Source: Yamagishiella unicocca (Eukaryota > Chlorophyta > Chlorophyceae > Chlamydomonadales > Volvocaceae). From it: 64,000 nt of DNA. A program made the translations under genes and the position numbers. The stretch covers positions 620,001 through 684,000 of the forward strand of contig BDSL01000038.1 of NCBI GenBank assembly GCA_003116995.1, in the 5' to 3' direction. The notes below the pieces were generated by a model that had not been told where the DNA came from, searched no databases, and was given only the letters and a program-made list of their open reading frames with translations. Each line of letters starts with the position of its first letter. Position 1 is the first letter of the stretch. This document shows positions 53,912 through 64,000 of the stretch, one piece after another.

Positions 53912-56900
53912 ATGGCAAGGACGACTCGCAGATGCGTTGTCCTAGATTCAGACGAGGACGAGGCGCCTGTGGTTAATACGGCACCGGCGCCGCGCCTGCT
54001 TTCGCGCTTAAAGCGCAACACCAGTGGTGAAGAGCCAGACCTACCGGGTCACTTGGTGCTCACGGGCAAGGTTGCGCCATCTGATTCAGTGCAGCTCGAT
54101 GATGACGATTTGGTGGTTCAGCCCCAGCCCATGGATGCCTGTCCGTCGACAGCGGTCAACGCCCCAGTCGACGCTCCTGCCGACGGCGAGCCTGAGGACA
54201 CGGCACAAACGCCGGGGAGATCCCAACCTTCGCGCCGCGGGGCGGTCTGCCTTGCAGACACGTCAGCTTGCGGTGTCGCCAGCGCAGGGAACCAGAACGC
54301 TCCGGAACCGGCCCCGCAGCAGCCGGCGCAGGCCTTGCACCCTTCCTTGCCGGCTGTAGGCTCACGGGAGGTGCCGGCCGCGGGTGCCGGCAGTGACTGC
54401 GACAGCGCGGGGGACGACGCGCCTCTGGTCCCCCGCTGCAAGCGACAGCGGTTGCGGGAGCCAGCGCCTTCGGGCGGCGCGGCAGTGGGTCCCCCCCAGG
54501 GCCCCAGCCACGACGGTGCTGACGGCTGCCAGGCCGTCGGGTCTGGGCCTTATGCGCCTCCCCAGCCTGCGGCAGCGGCCTTGGTTTCGGAGGCGTGTGG
54601 TGCTGCTACGGCGGGACAAGCAGCAGCCTCAGCAGCAGTAGCAGTGGGGGAGGCGCAAGCGCGCCCTATGGACTGCGAAGACGACGACGAGGAGGAGGAG
54701 GAGGAGAAGGAGGAGGCGAGTGCTAGGGGCGGGGTGGCAGCAGGGGCGCAGGGCCCACCTGGCGGCGTGCGCCCCAGCGTCAGACCCCGCCGCACCGCCG
54801 CACCTCCCGCCCGGTACCAGGGAGGGGACAGCGGGAGCCACGGCGAGGACGCCGGGAGCAGGGGCGGGGCCGGAAGCAACAACACGGCGATTTCTGGGAG
54901 CAGGGGCAGAGGCTCGTCCCTGCAGGCGGCAGCTGCAGCTGCACGGCCGGCGGTGGCGGGCGCCAGTCTCGCGGAGGGCGCCGGAGGTGCTGCGGGTCGC
55001 CGCCGCTCCGCCTTACGGGAGCGCGGCGGCGGCGCAGCGCTGGTGGCGGCAGGCGGCCCACCAGGTGGTGGCCCCCGCGCCTCTGCGGCTGCAGCCGCCG
55101 TCCCCAGCAGGCCGACCACTCGCAGGTCGGCTGCTGCTGATGCGGCGACTGCCGCGAAGGCTGGGGCGGCGGCTCCCCCCGCTGCTAGGAGGTCGCCGAG
55201 GGGGGCGGCGCGGAGGGCAGCTGGCGGCCCGCTGGGCGGTCAGGCGGGCGCCGCACAGCCGCGGCGCAGCGCGCGGCAGTCGGCGCAGCGGGGTGGTGGC
55301 GGTGGTGGTGGGACGCGGAAGCGCCGCAGGGGGACGAGGGGCAGTGACGAGTCGGACCCCGACTACAATGACGGCGACAGCGAGGGAGGCGCGGAGGAGG
55401 AGGAGGAGGAGGCCGTCCTCGCCGACTCTGATGATAGCAGCGAGGAGGAGGAGGAGGAGGAGATGATGGCCGCGGACGAGGGCGATGAGGACAGCGATGA
55501 CCATCTCCACCAGCGTCGGTCAGCCGCAGGTGGCAAGCGGCGGGGGCAGCCGACAGGGCCGCCCTCCAAGCGGCGCGAGGTCGTGCGAGTGCCAGCAGGC
55601 AGAGCGGCAACGAAGCCCTCGCCGCCCAGATTGCCGCCGCGCGCCAGGAAGCGCCTCTCGCGATTGGTTTCGGAGGACAGCGAGAGTGATGAGGCCGCTG
55701 CAGGCAGGGATGCAGCTCGGGATGGAGACGCGGGGCAGGGAGCCGCCGGAGAGGCCCGGGACGGCGGCAGGCGGGGCGGTCGCCTCCGCCGCAAAGCTGG
55801 TGCGCCGGACGGCGGCGGCGCAGGTGGCGGTGGTGCAGCAGCGGAGGGTCTGGAGGACGAGGAGGCGGGGGATTCGGGAGCCGCTGGCGGGGCTGGTGGT
55901 GCGGGCGGCGCCGGCAGGTCCGGCGGGGGAGGTCGCAGCCGCATCAGCGTCAGGCCGCCGCAGCAGCGGAGGACGCTGACGAGGGCCGAGATGAAGGAAC
56001 GGAATCGGCGGCGGCTGGGGGCAGTGGAGGAAGGTGCGTGAGGGGGGGGGCCGGTGCGGTGGTTCGTGTCATGCCATGTCGTGTCATGTCATGTGGTGCC
56101 GTGTCACGGTTCATACGGGTGGGGAGGGGACGGGGCGGTGGGGCAGGGGCGTGTAACGGCTCGTGGGCGGGAGGCAGAGGTGCACGGAGGGAGGGAGGGG
56201 GCACGGAGGGAGGGAGGTGGGTCAGAGGCTCAGGTGGGCCACCCTAGGGAGCCCCCAAGGGAGGTGGGTCCCGGGCACACTGGACATGCTAGTGCACGGG
56301 CTGCTTCTGTCGCGGCAGCTGTGTCCTCTCGGAGGAGGTGATGGTGCCCCTTCTCCTCCTCCTGCACCTGCGCTTGGCTGGGTCGCCCACCAGGCAGCGA
56401 GGGACGGGCTACATCAGCCAGTGAAGGCGAGGAGCCCGTTGGTCTGTTCGGGGCGTACGGCACGGCGACCACACGCGGCGCGTACGGCAGCGGTGCCGCC
56501 GGCGCGCCAGGCAACGGCGACCGTCGCCGTCAGCGACTGCCGATGCACCCGGGGCTGCAGGGTGACGACGACGACGACGGCGGCGCTGAGATTGCGGCTT
56601 TTTGTATTGACGGCGGTGACGAGGAGGAAGCCGAGGAGCGGGGCAGGGCAGCTAAGCCGCCGCAGCAGCAGGGGGGCGGGCAAGGTCCTGTGGATGGGGA
56701 TGGTGGCAGCAGTGATGGCGACAGTAGCTTCATCAATGACGATGAGGAGGAGGAGGAAGAGCAGGAGGAAGAGGAGGAGGAGCAGGACGAGGAGCAGGAG
56801 GAGGAGAGAGCGGAGAAGACGCCCAAGAAGCGGCGGCGCAGTGTCGGGGGCGGCGCCGCCGGCATGCATTCCCCGCCGGTGGCTGCCCGCACCAACAGCG

Positions 56901-59900
56901 ACCCGCTGGAGAACTTCAGGAGCTGGGTGGTGGGTGCAGCTGCCCCGCTAGGGGAGGGGCTGGGGGGCGCTGCTAGCAGCCGGGGGGAGCTTCAGGGCAA
57001 CGGGGGGGAGCTTCAGCGCAGGGCGAGGTGGAATGCGGGAGGGGCGGGGATGCCATCGCGCCCTTCACGCCCCCTCGTAGTCGACCCCTCATGCGCCTCT
57101 TCCCAGGGAGCGCGGCGTGCGGGGCAGGCAGGGGCAGGGCAGGCAGGGGCAGGGCAGGCAGGGGCAGGGGAGGGCAGGGCAGGGCAGGGGAGGGCAGGGC
57201 AGGGCCCAGCTTGGGGAACCCTCCGGGACCTCCGGGGCGGAAGTGCTGCCTGCACCTCGGCGATCTCATCCCGCCTGCTGCGATACACCGTTGTACGGCA
57301 CTTCGCATACCTGTCGCCGCCGTGTCGAGCTGTGTGTTTGCTTTGCTGACCGAGGGCTGGGACGTGAGTCGTGTTGCTGCCGCAATTGCTGCTGACCCCA
57401 CCCTCCCAAACACGCACACGCACACGCCCAGACGCCCATGCTGTGCGAGCTGCTCAAGCTGCGGGTGGACGATGAGGACCCCGACCAGCTGCTGCAGGAG
57501 CGGATGAACCAGGAGAAGGCGAAGAGGTGCGAGCAGGGGTAGGCGGGAAGCGGCGGGTTGGGGGGTGAGATGGTGGGTGGGTGGGCAGCCTGGGTGGTGG
57601 GTGGGTAGCTGTGGCGGCTGGTTCCTCGTCACTGCCGCAGAGCTGCGCCGCCTCCAGTGGCGCTGTCTCGTGACCCATTGCGCCCCGCGTGCGCTGGACC
57701 CCGCCCTGCCTGAGCCAGCACATGTCCGACGCCAGCACACTGACACCAACACCAACGCACCGACACACCAACACCGACACACCAACACCCTCACCCTCAC
57801 ACTCACACCACCGCGCCATATGCTCATGTACGCGCAGCCGGTACGAGAACGAGCTGGACGCAGCCAGGTGGGTGGGGGCCCGGGTGGGCGGGTGGGCGGG
57901 AGCCCCCGCGAGCATTGACTGCTGGCTGAGGTGGCGACACACACTGACGGGTGCAGGCAGCAGCAGCAGGGTAGCGGCGGCTTGCTGCCTGCACAGCGCT
58001 TCGCGGCACGTTATGGAGTTCTTGGCTCTCAGCAGCACTGAGCGGCGGCTATGCTGCGCCCCTGCTCATGGCGGCTGCTGGCGCTCCACCCGTTCGCTGC
58101 CCTGCTGCCCCCCCCCGCAGGGCCCGGACGGAGTCGTTCCACTGGGCCTCAGCGGACAGGGAGCTGGGGCTGAAGAGGTGCGGGGCGGTGCAGGGCGCGG
58201 CGGGCCGAAGGTGGTGGAGCACGAGGGGCCTGGGAGCCGGGGGCCGTTGGTGTTGGTCGACGTGGGGAGGACTCGTACATCTCCACCATTGCCACCACCT
58301 CTGCCCGGGTGTTCTTTATTGTACCCCAACGAGTCACATTGACTCAGGACTGGCTCACAGCCGACTCAAAACCGAATTAAAAACCGACTCACAGCCGACT
58401 CAAAACCGACTCAAAACTGCCTCCCCGACGGCCCCCCGCCCCGCCAGGATGCTGCGTCGCTACCCGGCGCTGTACATCGACGGTATGACGTCACTGGCCT
58501 TCTACGGTGGCAAGGGCGCGGCGGCTGTCGCGGCGGCGGTTGCCGAGGAGGACGAGCACCCAGACCGGTAAGGAGACGCAACCTGCCACCAGGGCCACAT
58601 AGGGCCCCCAAGGGTAGCGATGTGCGCGGTGGGGCTGTCGTCCCTCCCTCGCAGAACCGGCGCCTTGGGTGTATGGGATAGGGTAGCCGGGTGTGTGGCG
58701 CAAACGCCCTGTGCGCGAGCTACAGGACGGCGTCCACCTCACGCCACATCATAAAGCACGTCACCGCACTGGCAGCCTGCGCAGCCCCTGGCGGTGGCGT
58801 CCGCCACCGTTGCTGGTCGCCAGCCCCTCCGGCCCTACCAGCCAGCCCTAGACCTCCCTCCGTGTGGCCGCATCCTCCCCTCCCTGCCCGCCGCCACACC
58901 GCTCCACCTGACCCTCCTGCCGCGCCCTCTTGCCGCCTCTTGTTCAGGGACATGATGGAGGAGGGCGTCAGGAAGTGCACCGTATGCAACGCCCACAGGT
59001 GAGTGGGTGCGGCGGCGGCGGCGGCGGCTGTCTCAGCTGCACGCCACCTCCACCGCCACCCACGTGGGCCTGCGAGGCCTGGTCACCATGGGGGCCCCAG
59101 CCGCTGCCAGGTGCCTCAGCTGCGGCCCTCAGGACGCCCTATTCCCACAGCAACGCCTGTGCGCCACCGGTGGTGGCTTCGATTCCCGCACTACGCGGCC
59201 ACACAAACACGCACACATACACACACCCGAGTGCGGCTGCCTGCACGTTGTTTGCGTGGGAGGGGCTCTCGCACTGGTTACCGCTCCCTGGCAGTGGCGG
59301 CGGAGCTTCCGTTTCAGGTCGCGCCTGCGACGACGTCAAAGGGTTGGGCTGTGGGGTTCCTCCTTCTTTGGTTCAGATATTTTTGAGCAACACACAAGGC
59401 GGGTACCGACAAGCGGGCCGCCGCTCTTGCCCTCCCTCCCCCCCTGCCAGGGGGCACCGGCTACATAAGATCCGCCTGGACGGGGAGCCGGTCGACGGCA
59501 GGGTTGAGCGGGAGGAGGGGGAGGAGGAGGGTCGGACCTTCCTGGCTGGCGGCACCTGCTGCGACCGGGTGGTGCTGTACCACGCGCTGTGCCACTTCAA
59601 GCGGCGGCTGCTGGCGGCGCTCAAGCACAGGATAAAATGGGTGCTTAGGTACAAGGTCCGAGCGTACAACGGCAGGTGGGCGGGGGTGGGGGGTGTCGTG
59701 GAGGCGGGTGCGCGGGTGCAGGGGGGGTGGGCGCGTGGGGCGGGGGAAGCGGATGCGCTGGCCGCTGCTCCGGTGCGACCGCATCACCACCGCCACCACC
59801 ACAATTGTAACCACACGATCGCAACCACAACCACATTTAATCACCGCAATCACCGCAATCACCGCAATCACCGCAACCACCACAACCACCGCTCAGGCCA

Positions 59901-61949
59901 GCCGGGGAGGTCCTGCCTGCGGCCGTCCGCGCGGAGGCGCTGATGGCGGTGCTGGACCCGACGGATAAGGCCCTTACCGCCATGTTCTGCAAGTACAAGG
60001 ACATAATGGAGGCGGCCAACATGTTCAGCCTGGCCGAGAACACCCGCAGGAAGGACGGCCGCTTCCGGCCGGGCACCATGGTGCGACCTAGCGGTGGTGG
60101 GGAGCCACGACGGGGGGGGTGGCGAGAAGACCCAGATCCTGGATCCGGCGAGAAGACACGACATAGGAGACGGAGGGGTGCAATGCTGGCGACAGCTGCC
60201 GGGGGCCCGAAATTGCTGTTTACAGCTCAATGGTCTTGCAGTGTGTATCTCATGTACAGACGGTTGGGGCCTTCCTAAGGAAGGAGTTTGTCTGTAGTAG
60301 GGTGGTTTGTTCCTAATTGGAAAGCTCTAGGGGGGGCTCATGCCGGTCTCAGCTTGCACTGCAGCCTGACCAACGTGGTAACGGTCTTGCGCGCCAGTGC
60401 TCCTGGCATGTTTGTCCGTCATGTCAAAATGTTCCTTCCCTACCTCCTTGAGGCCCACTCGGCCTGCTGCCCCTCCTACGCTGACCGCGCGCCGTGTTGC
60501 CCCAGCAATGTGGCCAACCAACCCAACCAACGCGATCAACCAACCAACCAACCATGGCCCCGCGGCTTACGCCCGGTCCGGGTCCGGGTCCTCGTGGTGG
60601 CGCCCTGCGCAGGTCTCGGAGGCCATGTACGGACTGCACAACTCGGTGGATGGCGACGAGTCAGACATCCCGGGAGTTCCGGAGCAGTGGGACGAGGAGG
60701 AGGAGGAAGGGGAAGGGGAGGAGGAAGGGGAGGAAGGCGCAGGCGGAGAAGACGGCACGGCTGGCGGCGGCGGTGCCGACGAGGACGACGACGAGGACGA
60801 CGAGGATGATGACGAGGACGAGGACGGTAATGCTGGTGGTGCTGGCGGTGCTGGTGGTGCTGGGGGCGCTGGTGCTGGTCACGGGGCCAGGGTCGGGGCC
60901 AGAGCTGCCAGCGGCCGGAGACGGATGATACGCGACGATGAGGACGAGGACGACGATGAGGACGAGGACCGGGGCGTCGGCGGCCACGGCTTGGCGTCGG
61001 CAGCCCGCGGCGGCAGGAAGGCCAGACAGGCGGCGGAGGGTCCGTCGTGCCGTACGCCCGCGCGCGCAGCCGCTGGCGTCAAGACAGCACCTGCCGCAAC
61101 GAGCCCAGACGACCTGCGCGGAGCTACTCGCCGCAGGAGGGCCGAGGCGGTCGCTGAGGCTGTTGCGGCGGCCGAGGCGGCCAAGGCGGCAGCAGCGGCA
61201 TGCGCCAGGGCGGCAGCCACGGCGGAGCGAGCGGCGGAGGCGGCAGGCCTGGCGGCGGAGGCGGCGGCCCTGGCGGCGGAGGCGGCCATGAGGTCGCCGT
61301 CGCCGCCAGCGCCCTCCCAGCCGGGCAGCGCCGGCCGCCAGTCGACCATCACTGAGTTCATGACGCCACGCAGGAGGGGCCAGCAGCAGCAGGCAGTAGC
61401 AGCAGCGGCAGTAGCCGGGCGGCCACCAAGGACACCCGGCTCAATGGGCGCGGCAGCAGCCCAGCCGGTGTTCTTGGACCTGGTGGACAGCAGTGAGGGT
61501 GTCGAAGCTAGTGATGGGGAGGAGGTTGCTCCGGCGCAGGAGGCGTCAGGGAGCGGCCAAGCTGAGGGGGGGCTGGGGGCGCTGCAAGTGGGCCCGGCGG
61601 CGGCGCTTGCGGTGGCAGAGCCTCCGCGGCCGGCGCTGGGGTTGGCGCAGATGTTGGCGGGGGCGGCAGCAGCCACCCAGGCGCCACCCACGCAGGCCAC
61701 TCAGGTCTACGCGATGGGTCTGGTTGGCGGCGGTGCGGGCGGCAGCGGAGGATGCAGCCTGACTCGGCGGATCAACGCGCTGTCGTCGGCGGTTGTGTCC
61801 GGGCAGACTGAGGTGCAGCCGTCTTTGGGAGCGGGAACAGCAGCAGCAGGAGGAGGAGCAGCAGCGGCGGCGGCCCAACCAAATGAGGCGCAATTGCATC
61901 ACCAGCAGCACCAGCCAGTGCAGCAGCAGCCAGTGCAGCAGCAACCAGT

Positions 61950-61984
<35 letters not shown>

Positions 61985-62139
61985 CGCAGCAGCGCCCCAG
62001 CTCGCCACCACGAGAGGCGCGGGTGTACCTGGCGCCGTGGGAGCGGCCCGGCATGGAGTGCTTTCACTGCCAGCAGCTGGGACACTGGTACCGGGACTGC
62101 CCGAACAGAGCAGGCCCGTCGGGTGTGAAGCGGCCGTAG
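53912..62139 (+). CDS. Large acidic nuclear protein with DUF4211-like domain and C-terminal zinc knuckle
   Basis: Ten exons join in phase: 53912-56033, 56394-56926, 57432-57526, 57838-57867, 58121-58177, 58448-58567, 58948-58998, 59451-59675, 59897-60080 and 60613-62139, giving 1647 residues. Residues 1-885 are disordered, with basic patches and long Asp/Glu runs. The conserved core (~885-1139) reads TPMLCELLKLRVDDEDPDQL, FHWASADRELGLKR, GVRKCTVCNAHRGHRLHKIR, CCDRVVLYHALCHFKRRLLA, LAENTRRKDGRFRPGTMVSE. The C-x2-C followed by a glycine-containing strand and 'C..R...YH...HFK' resembles DUF4211 of QSER1/PRR12 and fungal proteins, from memory. The last exon adds more acidic runs, an Ala-rich coiled stretch, a poly-Gln tract and CFHCQQLGHWYRDC (about 1622-1635), a perfect C-x2-C-x4-H-x4-C zinc knuckle for single-stranded nucleic acid binding. 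A role in chromatin or RNA is likely but unproven. The splice into exon 2 is the least certain join. Confidence 0.75.
57115..57210 (+). repeat. GGGCA simple repeat in DUF4211 intron 2
   Basis: GGGGCAGG and GGGCA units repeat almost without interruption within the intron between 56926 and 57432. Confidence 0.85.
58340..58425 (+). repeat. CCGACTCA-type short repeat in DUF4211 intron
   Basis: GACTCACAGCCGACTCAAAA recurs with AACCGACTCA variants about seven times, just upstream of the exon at 58448. Confidence 0.8.
59828..59890 (+). repeat. 9-bp repeat CACCGCAAT before an acceptor
   Basis: AATCACCGC is repeated about five times and grades into CAACCACCG immediately before the acceptor at 59896. 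It may serve as, or stretch, the pre-acceptor tract. Confidence 0.8.
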
Positions 62140-63489
62140 CTGATCCTAGCTGCGCGCTCTGTCGCCGGGGCTTGGCCAGCAGAGGAGCAGGTGATGCGTG
62201 GGGCCGTTGGCAGGGTCGTTTATTAACGGTGTGGAGAGTGGAAGGAGCCAAGAGGACAGCGCCTTGTCGTGGTCGTCATGCAGAGGTCGTTTCCTGATTT
62301 TGTATGTTGTTGCTAGCGCATTTTCGGTCGTGGCCTGGGCACCTAGCAGTGCATCGCGCGCAACCTCCGGATTCGCTGCCTTGTTTTCTTTGTTGGTACC
62401 AAGGTTTGTTGGTACCAATTTACCAAAGACAGGGGTTTCATGATGCCGTGCCGGAGTGCCGGGGCCGGGCGGCACGCTGCTGCCGAGATGTTGTCGTACT
62501 TGGAGAACGGGGTTCACTTGGATGTAGGGGCGTTGCTCTTTCCAATTGGCGCAGAAGCCCAGCAAGTCGTTTAACACAAATGTTGCGAGGAGGCTGCCAC
62601 TGCAGTTGTTGTGACCTTCTCACGGTACCTGTATCTGTCGGTGCGCCGCCCTGCCCGCTTGCCGCTCCTTGCGAGCGCTCCTGGGGGTAGCTCGCCTTCA
62701 GCCTCCCTCGGACGCGCCGCGGTCGTCTCCTCCCCTCCCACCCCTCCGCACACGTGGGTCCAGGGTTCAAGACGTCCTGATTAGGAAGCCAGATCGGGGA
62801 CGTCGTCGAGTCTTAATGCGGCGCTCACAGCTCCCCCGACAGCTAGGAGGATTGACAGCTCGCGGCCCCGTCCCACCAACAGTGTGCGCCGCCCAAGCGC
62901 ACCACCCCAATCGAATAAAGCAATGCTTCAGCAGTTTTGCATGAAAACACAAGCACGAGAAAACACCTCACGTAATACACATGGCATGGGAAGAACCATT
63001 CAACAACGGGACCTAGAAGTCACCTGGAGGGGCACCGGTGTCGCAGCAGCAGCAGCAGCAGCCAGGGCACCCGCAACCAGCAGCCCCCAACCTGCCTGCT
63101 CGGCGGGCTGTACCCTGAGCCTGTGTCGCTTCAGCCTCTCCTCCACCAGAACTCCGGAGACAACGCAACCCGATGACGCAGCGGCAACAAGTGCCGCGCG
63201 TTTTGAGATCCGACGCGACTCGTAACCCACGTGTTGCCCCTTTCCACCCAGTCGCTTGCAAATAGCGCAATCCAACTCCTGGACAGACCAACGCTACAGT
63301 TGCACTGCCCTACTCGTCTCCAACCCCTCTCGCCAGGGACCAGCAGCCAGCAGCCACCCGGACCCCTCACCCCGCCTGGTGACCCGCCCCTTGTTCCAGT
63401 CGGCGGCTGCCCTCCCAGGGGGGCCGAGGAGGTGCCGTATGGAGACCTGTCGAAACCTGGCCACCCCTGGAGCCGTCCCTCTTCTGAGT
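62140..63489. other. Intergenic region between convergent DUF4211 and DJ-1 genes
   Basis: No supported coding sequence. It should hold both 3' UTRs. GTTGGTACCAA occurs twice in tandem at 62392-62418. No clear TGTAA was found near either stop. Confidence 0.55.
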
Positions 63490-63649
63490 TCAGACGTGGA
63501 AGGGGTACATCACCATGGGCCCAGCCAGCTGCGTCACCTTCTCCTCGCCGTACAGCTGCTTCACGAGCGACAGCGCAAACTCAAATGCCGTACCGGGGCC
63601 GCGGCTGGTGGTGAGGTTGCCGTCCACCACCACCCGGTCGAGAACCTTG
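63490..63649 (-). CDS. DJ1: DJ-1/PfpI family protein, C-terminal exon (gene runs off right edge)
   Basis: The exon encodes [20 protein letters not shown] followed by [32 protein letters not shown] and a stop. [20 protein letters not shown] is the hallmark C-terminal block of DJ-1/PARK7-like proteins, whose members act in oxidative-stress protection and as glyoxalase/deglycase-type enzymes. The exon begins after a CCCGCAG acceptor with one base of a split codon. The active-site cysteine lies in earlier exons beyond the window. In plants this family usually has two tandem DJ-1 domains; how many this gene has cannot be told here. Confidence 0.88.
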
Positions 63650-64000
63650 CTGCGGGGCGTGGGGGCAGGGAGGGGAGCGAGAGGGTCGGGCCCGGGGTGG
63701 CATGTTCCCCTAGTATGGGGCGGGCTAATAGCTCGCCCACGAGGGGTCAGGGGCGAGCATAGGATGTGGGCCGTAGCTGCATGTACGAGGCTAATGGAGC
63801 GTGCCGACGGACACGACAGACCCCACCACCCCGTAGAACGACGAGAGCCCCCAGCAAGGGCCAAAGCGGAGTGCATGGAATGGTTGAGGCAGTTGGCTGT
63901 AACCACCGCTTCGGCCGGCTCGAGGCGCTCCCTTGGGCAAGTATCTACATCTCCCCATTCCACCCCGGTTCGTACCACTGGTCTTTAAGGCCGTCTGAGA
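63650..64000 (-). other. Intron of the DJ-1 gene (probable)
   Basis: No further DJ-1 exon was recognised up to the window edge. The minus strand is open across much of this stretch, but the sequence has no resemblance to the family. Confidence 0.5.

Noticed and set aside
63490..63978. 162-codon minus-strand frame as a complete DJ-1 gene
   Set aside because: Only residues after the acceptor at 63650 resemble DJ-1. The upstream part has no similarity and the active-site region is missing, so it is an exon plus open intron.

Overview
The window looks like nuclear DNA from a volvocine green alga (Chlamydomonas/Gonium/Volvox group). The reasons are many short GC-rich exons with clean GT-AG introns, Ala/Gly/Gln/Pro-rich low-complexity protein tails, TGTAA polyadenylation signals behind some genes, proteins closest to plant/green-algal families, and a receptor-type nucleotide cyclase of a kind typical of these algae. 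No prokaryotic operons, CRISPR arrays, rRNA or tRNA genes were seen. All exon models below were built by hand from splice sites, reading phase and remembered family sequences; none was checked by a search.

Layout. 1-1.6 kb: part of a minus-strand HEAT-repeat gene, probably TTI1. 2.2-2.8 kb: possible 3' end of an unknown plus-strand gene. 4.5-6.8 kb (-): complete PP2A regulatory B subunit (B55). 8.2-8.6 kb (-): intronless U5 snRNP protein DIB1. 9.1-12.6 kb (+): plastid-type M41-like HEAGH protein. 13.0-19.65 kb (+): complete 12-exon acetyl-CoA synthetase. 21.4-39.5 kb (-): a long, intron-rich receptor cyclase with a signal anchor, a periplasmic-binding-protein-like ectodomain, one membrane segment, tandem class III cyclase domains and a long disordered tail. 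41.8-47.2 kb (+): SET-domain protein with B3-like modules in front and an RS-rich tail. 48.65-53.43 kb (-): PELP1/RIX1-like ribosome-biogenesis protein. 53.9-62.1 kb (+): large acidic DUF4211-type protein ending in a zinc knuckle. 63.5-64 kb (-): last exon of a DJ-1/PfpI gene that runs off the right edge.

The genes do not form one pathway. They cover signalling (B55, cyclase, perhaps TTI1), carbon metabolism (ACS), splicing (DIB1), ribosome assembly (PELP1/RIX1), chromatin (SET, DUF4211) and stress/plastid functions (M41-like, DJ-1). Two gene pairs are divergent with about 0.5 kb between start codons (DIB1/M41-like and PELP1/DUF4211).

The most unusual content is (i) the B3-like/SET/RS architecture, (ii) a roughly 320-residue insertion and altered catalytic residues in the cyclase, and (iii) several families of 25-50 bp elements repeated across the introns of neighbouring genes, one of them nested inside a larger dispersed repeat, plus 19-, 29- and 43-bp intronic minisatellites.
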